This document shows positions 54,587 through 63,980 of a stretch of 64,000 nt of DNA, one piece after another. Numbering within the stretch: position 1 is the first letter of the stretch; each line of letters opens with the position of its first letter. The stretch is from contig JAPLJF010000030.1 in assembly GCA_026388715.1 (NCBI GenBank), positions 1 through 64,000 on the forward strand, read 5' to 3'. The position numbers were made by a program, and so were the translations under genes. Origin of the DNA: Deltaproteobacteria bacterium. GTDB taxonomy: Bacteria > Desulfobacterota > Desulfobulbia > Desulfobulbales > Desulfocapsaceae. The notes beneath the pieces are model-generated. The model saw only the letters and a list, made by a program, of their open reading frames with translations, did not search any database and was not told the DNA's origin.

Positions 54587-55966
54587 TTAGCAGGGGGCAA
54601 AACCGGGGGTACGCGGGAATGGGATCACCTCGCGGATATTGGCCATCCCGGTGACAAACTGTACCAGCCGCTCGAAACCAAGACCAAAACCGGAATGGGG
54701 AACCGTGCCATAGCGCCGGAGATCAAGGTACCATTCATAGCCACTCGGATCAATTCCCGCCTGCTGCATCCGGGCCAGAAGGACATCATATCGCTCCTCG
54801 CGCTGACTGCCGCCAATAATCTCACCGATCCCCGGAACCAGGATATCCATGGCCGCAACCGTCTGCCCGTCATCACTGACCCGCATATAAAAAGGCTTGA
54901 TTGCGGCCGGATAGTCGGTGACAATCAACGGCCGCCGGTAGATCGTTTCCGTCAGATAGCGCTCATGCTCTGATTGCAGGTCAATCCCCCATTGCACCGG
55001 ATAGGTAAAAGAGTAGTTCGACTGCAACAGTTGCTCCACAGCCTGGGTATAGGTAATACAGGCAAAATCCTGATCGACTACCTGCTGGAGCCTGGCCAGC
55101 AGCCCCTTGGCAATAAACCGGTCAAAAAGGACCAGGTCTTCAGCACACTCGGCCAGAACCAGCTGCACAAGATATTTCAGCATCTCTTCCGCCACCTGCC
55201 TGTTTCCCTCCAGGTCACAGAAGGCCATCTCCGGCTCCACCATCCAGAACTCGGCCAGATGCCGACTGGTATTGGAATTTTCCGCCCTGAAGGTGGGCCC
55301 GAAGGTATAGACATTGCCCAGAGCCTGGGCATAGACCTCAGCCTGAAGCTGGCCGCTTACGGTCAGACCGGCCGGACGACCGAAGAACCCGCCGCTGTTC
55401 TCTCCACTCCCTTTGACCGCAGAAACAACAGAGGACGTGGTTACCTGAAACATCTCGCCCGCCCCCTCACAGTCGCTGGTGGTGATGATCGGGGTATGCA
55501 CCTGGATAAAGCCTCGCTCCTGAAAAAAGGTGTGCACCCCATAGGAAAGCCGGGAACGCACCCTGGCCACCGCCCCCAGGGCATTGGTGCGAGGCCGCAG
55601 GTGGGTAATATTACGCAGAAACTCAAAAGAATGATGTTTTTTCTGCAACGGATAGCTCTCCGGATCAGCCCAGCCCAGTACCTGCACCTCGGTGGCCCGC
55701 AGCTCCACCACCTGGCCCTTGGCCGGTGACTCCTGCAGAATGCCGGTTACCAGCACACTACAGCCAGCACTGAGTTTTTTGATCTCATCGCCATAATTGG
55801 CCAGGGTCTGATCAGCAATCACCTGGATATTGGCAAGACATGAGCCATCACCCACCTCAATAAATGAAAAACCGCTGGCATCCCGCCTGGTTTTCACCCA
55901 GCCCGCCACCTGCAACTGTTCCCCTATGCGGGGGACGGCAAGAATATCCACTATCCTTTTTTTCAT
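54587..55966 (-). CDS. asnS: Asparaginyl-tRNA synthetase
   Basis: 459 residues, class II synthetase charging tRNA-Asn. The N-terminal OB fold begins [19 protein letters not shown]; motif 2 is [19 protein letters not shown] and motif 3 [15 protein letters not shown]. It is convergent with gltX-glnS. AsnRS together with GlnRS would make the amidotransferase route for these two tRNAs unnecessary, if both enzymes function. The ATG at 55966 is well placed. Confidence 0.97.
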   Translation of the reverse strand: MKKRIVDILAVPRIGEQLQVAGWVKTRRDASGFSFIEVGDGSCLANIQVIADQTLANYGDEIKKLSAGCSVLVTGILQESPAKGQVVELRATEVQVLGWADPESYPLQKKHHSFEFLRNITHLRPRTNALGAVARVRSRLSYGVHTFFQERGFIQVHTPIITTSDCEGAGEMFQVTTSSVVSAVKGSGENSGGFFGRPAGLTVSGQLQAEVYAQALGNVYTFGPTFRAENSNTSRHLAEFWMVEPEMAFCDLEGNRQVAEEMLKYLVQLVLAECAEDLVLFDRFIAKGLLARLQQVVDQDFACITYTQAVEQLLQSNYSFTYPVQWGIDLQSEHERYLTETIYRRPLIVTDYPAAIKPFYMRVSDDGQTVAAMDILVPGIGEIIGGSQREERYDVLLARMQQAGIDPSGYEWYLDLRRYGTVPHSGFGLGFERLVQFVTGMANIREVIPFPRTPGFAPC

Positions 55967-56056
55967 AAAAGAAACTCTTTTAAATGAGAGAAGTTAAACC
56001 TTCAGTGTTCCGCAAACACAAAAATCGAACCATTGTTTTCAGGGTACTGAACACCG

Positions 56057-56977
56057 CTAACCAACAACGGATAGCTCGCGGCAGTACAGCACCATTTCCC
56101 CCTGACCGGGCAGTTCTTTCACACCTTTCCCGGTCAGCCGGGCAAGATGGGCCCCAACCACCGGACACTTGACGGTCAGGAGAAAGAAGATGTCCGCATC
56201 TGTCTCGGAAAGTGCTTCCGACAAGGTCTCAAAATTCCCCTGCCCCTTGGAAAGAACAAGATCAGCTTCCCGAAAGGCATGCAGAAACTCAGCCGAGCAA
56301 CTGGCCAGGGGTGTACCAGGACAGGCGGTCCCATTGGTGATAATGCGGGCATACTGATCAAGGCCACAGGCCATGGCATCAGCAAACAGGGCATCATTAA
56401 TAATAGGCCCTTCTTTCACCGCCACAGTCACCTCCAATCCCAGCTCGACAAAACAACGAATGACCAGGGAATCATAAACAATCTCGCCGCAGTTATCAGC
56501 AAGATAAAGAACCTTTGCTTTTTTCCCAGGCAACCGGCAGACCCGCTCAAACAACTGCCGGCTGGCATCAATGACAAAGGGAATCGTCCGGGCTCGCGCC
56601 AGGGCAGCCTCCACATCAAAACTGCGCATGGCCCCATAATCAATGATATTAGCGGCAATGGCCAGACGGATGGCCGCAAGCAAGGGCACCTCACTCTGCT
56701 GAACTTCCCGCAGGAGATCAGGCAGAATGGCAAGGGCCTGATCATTTGACGCCTTTTTTATGGCCAGATAGGGATCAGCACAACCGGCAACCCTGGCAAT
56801 GGCCGCATACACGGCCACTGCATTTTCCGGCGGGGTCAAGGACATCTCCATCTGCGGCAGCAGGGCCGCAACGGCACGGGCCGCAGCCAGATGCACAGTC
56901 TCATCCGTCGAACTGATCCGCGCCACCCGCAGGGTCTGGTCCATAAAACAGGAGAGACAGTCCACAGAGGTCTTCAT
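56057..56977 (-). CDS. DUF89/ARMT1-type metal-dependent phosphatase family protein
   Basis: 306 residues. Members of this family are helical metal-dependent phosphatases; some act on sugar phosphates or as metabolite-damage-control enzymes. The LYLADNCGEIVYDSLVI motif, with the metal-binding Asp/Asn, and LVLSKGQGNFETLSE are the family hallmarks. The N-terminal SVDCLSCFMDQ and later cysteines are typical of the archaeal-bacterial subgroup. It overlaps the PP-loop gene upstream by four bases (ATGA, 56974-56977), pointing to a joint function. Confidence 0.88.
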   Translation of the reverse strand: MKTSVDCLSCFMDQTLRVARISSTDETVHLAAARAVAALLPQMEMSLTPPENAVAVYAAIARVAGCADPYLAIKKASNDQALAILPDLLREVQQSEVPLLAAIRLAIAANIIDYGAMRSFDVEAALARARTIPFVIDASRQLFERVCRLPGKKAKVLYLADNCGEIVYDSLVIRCFVELGLEVTVAVKEGPIINDALFADAMACGLDQYARIITNGTACPGTPLASCSAEFLHAFREADLVLSKGQGNFETLSEALSETDADIFFLLTVKCPVVGAHLARLTGKGVKELPGQGEMVLYCRELSVVG

Positions 56978-57771
56978 AGCAGGTATCCTTTCCGCACATT
57001 ACCCATTGAGGCAAAGATCGAGGCCTTGATCCCGGGGTCTTGCTGATACAGGGTGTGCAGCACCTTCCGCAGGTGATCACGCCGGGTATTCCCGGCCAGG
57101 GGGCAAAGGTTGGCAACCGGTTCAAGACCAAGGGTCACGGCAATTTCCTGCACCTCATGTTTTTCGACATAGGCCAGTGGCCGGATAAGGGCCAGCCTGC
57201 CGGCGAAAATATCCTGTCTTGGCATCATGGTTGAGAGATTGCCACTATAGAACATATTCAGGAACAGGGTCTCAATGAGATCATCCTTGTGATGACCAAA
57301 CGCAATCTTATTACACCCATACTCTCTGGCCAGATCAAAAAGCTGATGACGACGCTGGCGGGCACAGAGAAAGCAGCTCCGCTCTGGTCGCTCTTCATCC
57401 TTCGATGGAGCGAGCGACACTGTGCCAGGTAAACGAGTCGAAACTGAGACTCCGGCCATGGCCTGCGCCTCAGCCGGTTCCACAACCAAAGGAATCCCCA
57501 AGCGACACAATTGCTCGCGTATCCCTTCAACCGGATTTACGCCACCACTCCCCTGCCCCCGAAACCCCATATCAATATGAACAAAACGCAAGGTGTAACT
57601 GATGGGGGCCTTCTTCAACCACATCTGCAGCAACCAGGCCAGTACCAGACTATCCACCCCACCGGAAACAGCCACAAGCACACAATCACCATGACTGAGC
57701 ATGGAATAGGTCTGCATGGCTTGACCAATGCGTCTGTTGACCTGCCTGGGTAGAATTGTCTCTGATCTCAT
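56974..57771 (-). CDS. TtcA-like PP-loop ATPase
   Basis: 265 residues. A PP-loop N-type ATP pyrophosphatase with SGGVDSLVLAWL (near residue 35). Conserved cysteines in SCFLCARQRRHQL (TtcA Fe-S type) and GHHKDDLIETLFLN match the TtcA/TusA-independent tRNA thiolation group; a third cysteine occurs in NLCPLAG. TtcA makes 2-thiocytidine-32 in tRNA through an iron-sulfur cluster, but related paralogues have other substrates, so the tRNA role is tentative. It begins next to repeat copy E, and its gene is coupled to a DUF89 protein. Confidence 0.85.
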   Translation of the reverse strand: MRSETILPRQVNRRIGQAMQTYSMLSHGDCVLVAVSGGVDSLVLAWLLQMWLKKAPISYTLRFVHIDMGFRGQGSGGVNPVEGIREQLCRLGIPLVVEPAEAQAMAGVSVSTRLPGTVSLAPSKDEERPERSCFLCARQRRHQLFDLAREYGCNKIAFGHHKDDLIETLFLNMFYSGNLSTMMPRQDIFAGRLALIRPLAYVEKHEVQEIAVTLGLEPVANLCPLAGNTRRDHLRKVLHTLYQQDPGIKASIFASMGNVRKGYLL

Positions 57772-57888
57772 CAGGAGTGGTTACGAAACAATCATCGCCG
57801 TTAACACTGCTACCGTTCTAACCATTTCTATACAACTCCTTATGACGGTCACGATATTTCAATGTTACGGTTATTTTGAAACGACGTT
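57771..57888 (+). repeat. Palindromic intergenic repeat, copy E
   Basis: Plus-orientation copy. It begins TCAGGAGTGGTTACGAAACA at the start codon of the PP-loop gene, continues CTCCTTATGACGGTCACGAT and ATTTCAATGTTACGGTTATT, and ends near AACGACGTTTT. Pairing with copy D is clear in the second half. Confidence 0.75.
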
Positions 57889-57894
57889 TTCCAT

Positions 57895-57937
57895 AAAAAA
57901 TGCCTGCTGAATTTGCTTCACGCAAAACCAGCAGGCA
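57895..57937 (-). terminator. Intrinsic terminator of the lipoprotein gene
   Basis: On the minus strand TGCCTGCTG and CAGCAGGCA form a 9-bp perfect stem (57901-57909 with 57929-57937) with a smaller hairpin in the loop, followed by TTTTTT. Confidence 0.85.
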
Positions 57938-57975
57938 ACCATAAGACAGGAAGAACAGACAACCCGGCAGGGTTC

Positions 57976-58635
57976 TTATTCTTGGAGATAAGGACAGTCA
58001 GCCAGACGTTCCTTCAACCCCTGACGGACCAGGTCTTCCACCGTAATCCATTTAAATCCGCGGCTTTTAGCCTTGCCGAGAGAAAGCAGATTACTTGACA
58101 ACGCCTCCTGGGTCTCATCAAAAGAAGCGGCCCAGAGAACCATACCAGTATCCACATGAGTGAGGACCATTTCAAAGGCGGCAGAGGCCGGAGAATTCAC
58201 CGACAGATCACTTCCATCCCGCTCATGAAAACGTGTCACCGTGACCTCAAGAACCGCGTTGGAATTCAGTTTGGCACCAAGGGCCTTCATCTGCGCCAGA
58301 CGACCGCCAGCCGCATCGGTCAGCAAGGCGTCCAGTTGCCCCTCTGTCACAATATGAACCTTGTTATTTTTCCCCAGCTCTGCGCCAATCACCCCATCAA
58401 CAAATCCGGCCACTCTGTCAGAAGTTGACGCGCCTTTACGCACCGAGTCCACAGCCTTTTCTGCAATCACTGTTGGCATCACCACAATACCGGTGAGCGG
58501 TTGAAGTGTTACCGTTTTCTCTTCTGCCTGCTCACCCTTCTTTCCCATACAGGCGGAAAAAAAGACGGAACAAAAAAGCGCCACAATCAAGATACTGGTT
58601 ATTTTTCTCACTGTTGTTTTCACAAATGACCTCAT
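57976..58635 (-). CDS. Lipoprotein of unknown function
   Basis: 219 residues with a lipoprotein signal; the lipobox FFSAC puts the acylated cysteine at residue 29. The mature part has KTVTLQPLTGIVVMP, an NAVLEVTVTRFHERDG strand pair, and FEMVLTHVDTGMVLWAASFDETQ, which resembles CsgG/LpoB-like or GNA1162 peptidyl folds in which a small beta-sheet packs on helices. No family is certain. Its stop is 39 bp from a terminator and it follows hisB on the same strand. A role in the outer membrane or periplasm is inferred from the anchor. Confidence 0.8.
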   Translation of the reverse strand: MRSFVKTTVRKITSILIVALFCSVFFSACMGKKGEQAEEKTVTLQPLTGIVVMPTVIAEKAVDSVRKGASTSDRVAGFVDGVIGAELGKNNKVHIVTEGQLDALLTDAAGGRLAQMKALGAKLNSNAVLEVTVTRFHERDGSDLSVNSPASAAFEMVLTHVDTGMVLWAASFDETQEALSSNLLSLGKAKSRGFKWITVEDLVRQGLKERLADCPYLQE

Positions 58636-58686
58636 TTAAAATTTATACGGACATCTCGTAATTCCAAACTCCCCAAACAACATATT

Positions 58687-59286
58687 TTACAGCACACCTT
58701 TTGAAGACAAGGCCCCAGTCACTAAATGATTTATGCCAGTGGCCTGAGCCATCGCCCGGGCCAACCCCTTGAAAACCGCCTCTATAATATGATGACTGTT
58801 CTCGCCATGAAGCAGGTCAATATGTAGGCTCACCCCAGCGTGCTGAGAAAACGCCCGCATAAATTCAAGGGCCAGGCCAGTATCAAAGGTTCCCAGCTTC
58901 TGATCAGGAACTGCAGCGCCATAGTGCAGAAATGGTCGATTGGAGAGATCAACTACAACTCGTACCAATGTCTCATCCATGGGAAGATAGCTCAAACCAT
59001 ACCGGTTTATACCGCTTTTATCCCCCAAGGCTTTAGCAAAGGCCTGTCCCAGACAGATTCCTACATCCTCCACCGTATGATGATCATCAACCTCAACATC
59101 GCCTGTTGCCTTGATCTCAAGGTCAAAAAAACCATGCACGGCAAAAAGGGTCAACATATGGTCAAGAAAAGGAACCGCTGTATCTATTTTGGCAATACCA
59201 GTCCCGTCAATCAGCAAGGCCATCTGAATATCCGTTTCACGGGTAACGCGATGAACCAGGCCACGCCGTTGTTCCATTGCATTCAT
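58687..59286 (-). CDS. hisB: Imidazoleglycerol-phosphate dehydratase
   Basis: 199 residues, the monofunctional form. It dehydrates imidazole-glycerol phosphate in histidine synthesis using two Mn ions. Duplicated metal-binding HHTVEDVG and HHIIEAVFKGLA motifs are visible, plus FLDHMLTLFAVHG and RYGLSYLPMDE. AAGGAAAGTGT precedes the ATG at 59286. It lies 30 kb from hisI-hisG, so the histidine pathway is dispersed here. Confidence 0.96.
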   Translation of the reverse strand: MNAMEQRRGLVHRVTRETDIQMALLIDGTGIAKIDTAVPFLDHMLTLFAVHGFFDLEIKATGDVEVDDHHTVEDVGICLGQAFAKALGDKSGINRYGLSYLPMDETLVRVVVDLSNRPFLHYGAAVPDQKLGTFDTGLALEFMRAFSQHAGVSLHIDLLHGENSHHIIEAVFKGLARAMAQATGINHLVTGALSSKGVL

Positions 59287-59530
59287 ACACTTTCCTTATA
59301 AAGGAGATTACCCTTGCCTATAGTTAACACCCAAGCAAGACTATTTTCGACCAACTGCAAACTCACAATAAAATAATTACTCTATTTATTCTATTCTTTA
59401 AAGAGTACTATCTCTTTTTTATCTCATCCCGTTTTTTTTAACAATAGCAACTCAAAACAGAACTCTTTTTTATTGACAAGAGACGCACAGACTTGTAAAA
59501 GTATTCTCGTTTTTAATTTACAGATATTGA

Positions 59531-59605
<75 letters not shown>

Positions 59606-59618
59606 TTAAAGATTCGAA

Positions 59619-59648
59619 AAGGTTCGACACAGTTCGAACCTTTTTTTA
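59619..59648 (+). terminator. Intrinsic terminator after tRNA-Gly
   Basis: GGTTCGA and TCGAACC form a 7-bp stem (59621-59627 and 59634-59640) followed by seven T residues. It separates the tRNA from rplM, 34 bp upstream of the rplM start. Confidence 0.8.
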
Positions 59649-59681
59649 TTCAATGTACCAATCAGCATTTTGAGGAACACC

Positions 59682-60110
59682 ATGAAAACTTATCTGGCTC
59701 CAGTTAATGAGATCGAAAGAAAATGGTATGTCGTCAATGCCGAAGACAAGGTTCTCGGCCGCCTGGCATCAGAAGTCGCGTCCCGTTTGCGCGGCAAGCA
59801 CAAACCAACTTTTTCCACCTTTATCGACAACGGTGACTTTATTATCATCACCAATGCCGAAAAGATTAAATTGACGGGAAAGAAATGGGACGACAAGAAA
59901 TACTATCGTCATACCGGATGGATAGGCGGGATCAAAGAACAAAACGCCAAGAAATTGTTAGAGGTACATCCAACACACCTTCTCTTGAAGGCAGTTAAGG
60001 GAATGCTTCCAAAAAACAAACTTGGCGATCAGCAACTCAAGAAACTTAAAATTTATGTTGGCAATGAGCATCCACATGCAGCTCAACTGCCTACCGAATT
60101 AGATATTTAA
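59682..60110 (+). CDS. rplM: 50S ribosomal protein L13
   Basis: 142 residues, the same length as E. coli L13. An early assembly protein of the large subunit. [28 protein letters not shown] and the [22 protein letters not shown] block are characteristic; each part shown separately fits the family. The ATG at 59682 follows TGAGGAACA; an ATG four codons earlier is not used. rpsI follows 21 bp downstream, the universal rplM-rpsI pair. Confidence 0.97.
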   Translation: MKTYLAPVNEIERKWYVVNAEDKVLGRLASEVASRLRGKHKPTFSTFIDNGDFIIITNAEKIKLTGKKWDDKKYYRHTGWIGGIKEQNAKKLLEVHPTHLLLKAVKGMLPKNKLGDQQLKKLKIYVGNEHPHAAQLPTELDI

Positions 60111-60131
60111 TTTTTCGCGGAGAAAGCAACC

Positions 60132-60524
60132 ATGGCTCAAAATCGTTTTTATGCCACAGGGAAAAGAAAAACTGCAGTTGCCAGAGTGTGGATCACACCA
60201 GGCAGTGGCAAGGTCATTGTCAACACCATGAGCGCGGATGACTATTTCGGCGGCACCTTCAAAACCTACAAAATAGCAACGCCCTTCAAGGTTACCGATA
60301 ATTTTGAAGGCTATGACGTCATCGCCACCTTAAAAGGCGGCGGAAAATCGGCTCAGGTGGACGCGTTGACCCATGGAATTTCCAGGGCCCTGCTGCATGT
60401 TAATCCTGACAACAGATTACCCCTGAAAAAATCAGGCCTTCTGACCCGTGACCCCCGCATGAAAGAGCGGAAAAAATATGGTCAGAAAGGCGCGCGCGCC
60501 AAGTTCCAGTTCTCTAAACGTTAA
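60132..60524 (+). CDS. rpsI: 30S ribosomal protein S9
   Basis: 130 residues, as in E. coli. S9 lies in the small-subunit head; its C-terminal tail contacts P-site tRNA. FYATGKRKTAVARVW at the start, ALTHGISRAL and the end LLTRDPRMKERKKYGQKGAR with terminal KR are conserved. A GCGGAGAAAG site precedes the ATG. It is co-transcribed with rplM. Confidence 0.97.
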   Translation: MAQNRFYATGKRKTAVARVWITPGSGKVIVNTMSADDYFGGTFKTYKIATPFKVTDNFEGYDVIATLKGGGKSAQVDALTHGISRALLHVNPDNRLPLKKSGLLTRDPRMKERKKYGQKGARAKFQFSKR

Positions 60525-60666
60525 TTATTTTTTTCTATTTAACGCCTTCGTTCTTGCTTGAAGGATGATACACTGTTGCTTCAAGTCTGAAGGAACTTAT
60601 TCGCTTTATCAGAGGGAATAACAGAACATCTGTTATTCCCTCTTCTCATTTCATCAGGTATCCATC

Positions 60667-61707
60667 ATGTTAAACGTCGCAATTATAGGCGCCTCCGGCT
60701 ACACAGGTGTCGAGCTGGCCAGGATTCTTTGCAACCACCCAGGCGTACGGCTTACCGCCGCCACCTCAAGACAATATGCGGGCCAACCCCTATCCCAGGT
60801 TTTCCCCAATCTGCGCAAAAAAACCAATCTTATCTGCGAAAATCTCAGCGCTGAAGAACTGTGCGCCAAGGCAGATTTCTTTTTCACCGCCGTACCCCAC
60901 AAGACGGCAATGGACATTGTTCCGGATCTTCTCATAGCCGGGAAAAAAGTGGTGGATCTTTCGGCGGATTTCCGGCTGCATGATATCGCTGTCTACGAGG
61001 AATGGTATCAAAAACATACCGCCGCCGAACTGCTCAAAGAGGCGGTGTACGGCCTGCCCGAGTTATATCGGGAGCAGATACGCACCAGTCGACTCATTGC
61101 CAATCCTGGCTGCTACCCCACCTCGATCATCCTGGCATTAGCCCCTCTCTTGAAGGCAGGTGTTATTGACCCACAGTCAATTATTGCCGATTCAAAATCA
61201 GGAACATCCGGAGCAGGCCGCTCAGCGCAGGTGGGTTCACTCTACTGCGAAGTAGCAGATGGTTTCCGGGCCTACAAGGTTGGCGGCACACATCGCCATA
61301 CCCCTGAGATTGAGCAGGAAATTAATGTTTTTTTGCAAGAACCAGTACGGATTTCTTTTACCCCGCACCTGCTGCCCATCTCACGTGGCATTTTGAGCAC
61401 CGTTTATGCCCACCTGAAACCAGGGATTCAGCAAGCGGATATCAGCCAGCTTTACGACAAGATGTATGCACAAGAACCCTTTGTCCGCATTCTTCCCGAA
61501 AACAACTTGCCCGCCACCCAGTATGTGCGAGGTTCTAACTTCTGTGACATTGGCTTCAAAATCGACACGCGAACCGGCCGCATTGTCATCCTGTCCACCA
61601 TTGACAATATTGTCAAAGGCGCTGCCGGCCAGGCGGTCCAGAACATGAACCTGATGTGCGGCTTTGCCGAAACTGCCGGACTGGAAGGCGCGCCTTTTTT
61701 CCCCTAA
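60667..61707 (+). CDS. argC: N-acetyl-gamma-glutamyl-phosphate reductase
   Basis: 346 residues. ArgC reduces N-acetylglutamyl phosphate to the semialdehyde in arginine synthesis. The NADP-binding GASGYTG motif lies at residues 8-14, and catalytic Cys149 in ANPGCYPTS. The [10 protein letters not shown] stretch is conserved. The ATG at 60667 has AGGTATCC upstream (weak). It is followed by truA after 45 bp. Together with argJ it shows that this organism makes arginine by the acetylated route. Confidence 0.96.
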   Translation: MLNVAIIGASGYTGVELARILCNHPGVRLTAATSRQYAGQPLSQVFPNLRKKTNLICENLSAEELCAKADFFFTAVPHKTAMDIVPDLLIAGKKVVDLSADFRLHDIAVYEEWYQKHTAAELLKEAVYGLPELYREQIRTSRLIANPGCYPTSIILALAPLLKAGVIDPQSIIADSKSGTSGAGRSAQVGSLYCEVADGFRAYKVGGTHRHTPEIEQEINVFLQEPVRISFTPHLLPISRGILSTVYAHLKPGIQQADISQLYDKMYAQEPFVRILPENNLPATQYVRGSNFCDIGFKIDTRTGRIVILSTIDNIVKGAAGQAVQNMNLMCGFAETAGLEGAPFFP

Positions 61708-61752
61708 ACATTCAGGGTACGGGACTTTGAATAAGTAGGAGCTCAACCTGCC

Positions 61753-62508
61753 ATGCGCAACATAAAACTCACCATCGCCTATGATGGAACTGATTATAGT
61801 GGCTGGCAGAGACAAAAAAATGCCATCACTGTCCAGGAAGAGATTGAACGGCGACTCCAGATCATAACCAATAATCCAGTATCTCTGATCGGCGCCGGCA
61901 GAACCGATACGGGTGTGCACGCCAGGGGAATGATTGCCAATTTTCACACCGAGACCGCCATTCCCTGCCCGACCTTGATCAAAGGACTGAACGGACTGCT
62001 CCCACGTTCCATCCGTATCATGGATGCCTGTGAAGAAGTCCGTGGGTTTCATGCCCGCTTCTCGGCCAAGGCCAAGACCTACACCTACTCCCTGTTTACC
62101 GGCTCAGTCCAACCACCCATGCAACGCCTCTATTCGGTGCACCTGCCTCACCTCCCGCAACAGGCAAGCCTCCATCCCTGCCTCGAAAAAATCACAGGAA
62201 CCCATGATTTTGCCAGTTTTGAGGCATCAGGCTCCCGCGACCTCAACGCCCCAAGTGTACGCGGCTCCGTTCGCACCTTTTATGAAGCAACTTTCACCAA
62301 AATCGCCACGGAAACATACCAGTTTCAATTCACCGCTGATGGTTTCCTGCGGCACATGGTGCGCAATATAGTAGGCACTTTACTGGAAACAGGGAAAGGC
62401 AGGCGCAGCGTCCTGGAATTTGAACAAATACTCCAAGCGAAAGAGCGAAGCGCGGCAGGTCCGACAGCACCTGCCCACGGTCTCGTTCTCGAAAAAATCT
62501 TTTACTGA
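61753..62508 (+). CDS. truA: tRNA pseudouridine synthase A
   Basis: 251 residues. TruA makes pseudouridine at positions 38-40 of tRNAs. Catalytic Asp52 is in GAGRTDTGVHARGM; YDGTDYSGWQRQ and FLRHMVRNIVGTLLE are family signatures. TAGGAGCTCAAC precedes ATG 61753. It is the second gene after argC. Confidence 0.96.
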   Translation: MRNIKLTIAYDGTDYSGWQRQKNAITVQEEIERRLQIITNNPVSLIGAGRTDTGVHARGMIANFHTETAIPCPTLIKGLNGLLPRSIRIMDACEEVRGFHARFSAKAKTYTYSLFTGSVQPPMQRLYSVHLPHLPQQASLHPCLEKITGTHDFASFEASGSRDLNAPSVRGSVRTFYEATFTKIATETYQFQFTADGFLRHMVRNIVGTLLETGKGRRSVLEFEQILQAKERSAAGPTAPAHGLVLEKIFY

Positions 62509-62714
62509 ATTTGCCATTTGCCGTTTCTTTTTTCCTGTTGCCAAAAAGAAATGAAACAGGTACAGGAATGAAAATCAGTTTTCAGCCATATCCTTCATTT
62601 TGCAATAACGGGAACAAATAAAAAGCGGTAAAGAAATAATCAAAAAAATGCAACTCATGCCTTTACTACGTTTGTAGATTTACCCTTCAATTCTCTTTTC
62701 AACAGGATACTAAA

Positions 62715-63926
62715 ATGAGTTCTCCAATCATCACACTGGCAGACAGAGTTATCAATATCAAACCCTCTCCAACCCTGGCAGTGAATGCCAAGGCCAAGGC
62801 ATTAAAGGCTGCAGGCGCTGACATCCTGAACTTCAGCGTCGGTGAACCTGACTTTGACACCCCACCCCATGTCTGTGAGGCAGGAAAAAAGGCCATTGAT
62901 GAAGGATTTACCCGATACACTGCTGTTCCCGGCATGCCTGAATTACGCGAGGCCATCTGCCAACGCCTGCAGAAAGACAAAGGTCTTTCCTACACAATGG
63001 ATCAGATCCAGGTCGCCTGTGGCGGCAAGCATGGCCTCTACAATATGTTCCAGGCGGTGATCAATCCCGGTGATGAGGTTCTCATTCCCACTCCCTATTG
63101 GGTCTCCTATCCACCCATGGTGCAACTGGCAGGCGGCACCCCGGTACTGGTTCCCCTTCTGGAACAGGACGACTTTGACCTCAACCCTGACATCCTCCAT
63201 AAATATGCCACCAGCAGAACCAGGGCCATCATCATCAATTCCCCGTCCAATCCCACAGGTTCGGTTTTTTCAGTCGCGTCCCTCCAGGCTATTGCCAAAA
63301 TGGCCCTGGAAAACGGCTGGCTGATTATAACCGATGACATCTATGACACCATCACTTATATGGACAGCGAGCTCCCTCACATTCTGGAGGTTGACGACCG
63401 ATTAAAAGAGCAGACCCTGATCCTCAACGGCGTCTCGAAATCCTTTGCCATGACCGGATGGCGGATCGGGTGGACGGCCGGGCCAAAACATATCATTGCC
63501 GCCATGAATAAAATCCAGGGCCAATCGACATCCAACCCCTCTTCCATTTCCCAGAAGGCCGCACTGGCTGCGGTCACGGGTCCCCAGGATTTCCCCAAGA
63601 CCATGCAGAAGGCCTTCCTCCCCAGACGGGACTTTTTTGTTGCAGAGCTGCGCTCCATAACAGGGGTGAGTTGTGTTAATCCCAAAGGGGCATTTTACGT
63701 TTTTCCCAATTTCTCCACATTCTTTGGGAAGACATTCAACGGCAAAGTCATTAACAATTCAGTGGATCTGGCCGATTACTTCCTCGACGAGGCCAAAGTG
63801 GCCTCCGTGCCCGGTGCCGCCTTCGGGGCCGACGATTTTGTCCGGTTCTCCTTTGCCACCTCCATGGATATCATCAAAGACGGTATGGGCAGGATAAAAA
63901 AAGCATTAGGAAATCTGGCCGGATAA
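62715..63926 (+). CDS. Class I/II PLP-dependent aminotransferase, aspartate type
   Basis: 403 residues, AspC/AspB family (subgroup I-beta). It probably interconverts aspartate and oxaloacetate with glutamate. The PLP lysine is residue 242 in GVSKSFAMTGWRIGW. SVGEPDFDTP, the NSPSNPTGS loop and DDIYDTITY are typical. Similarity is closest to aspartate/prephenate aminotransferases. The ATG at 62715 gives the usual N-terminus; an AACAGGATAC site precedes it. A terminator follows. Confidence 0.92.
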   Translation: MSSPIITLADRVINIKPSPTLAVNAKAKALKAAGADILNFSVGEPDFDTPPHVCEAGKKAIDEGFTRYTAVPGMPELREAICQRLQKDKGLSYTMDQIQVACGGKHGLYNMFQAVINPGDEVLIPTPYWVSYPPMVQLAGGTPVLVPLLEQDDFDLNPDILHKYATSRTRAIIINSPSNPTGSVFSVASLQAIAKMALENGWLIITDDIYDTITYMDSELPHILEVDDRLKEQTLILNGVSKSFAMTGWRIGWTAGPKHIIAAMNKIQGQSTSNPSSISQKAALAAVTGPQDFPKTMQKAFLPRRDFFVAELRSITGVSCVNPKGAFYVFPNFSTFFGKTFNGKVINNSVDLADYFLDEAKVASVPGAAFGADDFVRFSFATSMDIIKDGMGRIKKALGNLAG

Positions 63927-63940
63927 TACGTAGAAAATAA

Positions 63941-63980
63941 AAAAACCGGTTGCAGGATATCCCGCAACCGGTTTTTTTTT
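63941..63980 (+). terminator. Intrinsic terminator of the aminotransferase gene
   Basis: AAAACCGGTTGC (63943-63954) and GCAACCGGTTTT (63965-63976) form a 12-bp perfect stem, followed by further T residues to 63980. The A-run on the left makes it potentially bidirectional. Confidence 0.9.
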
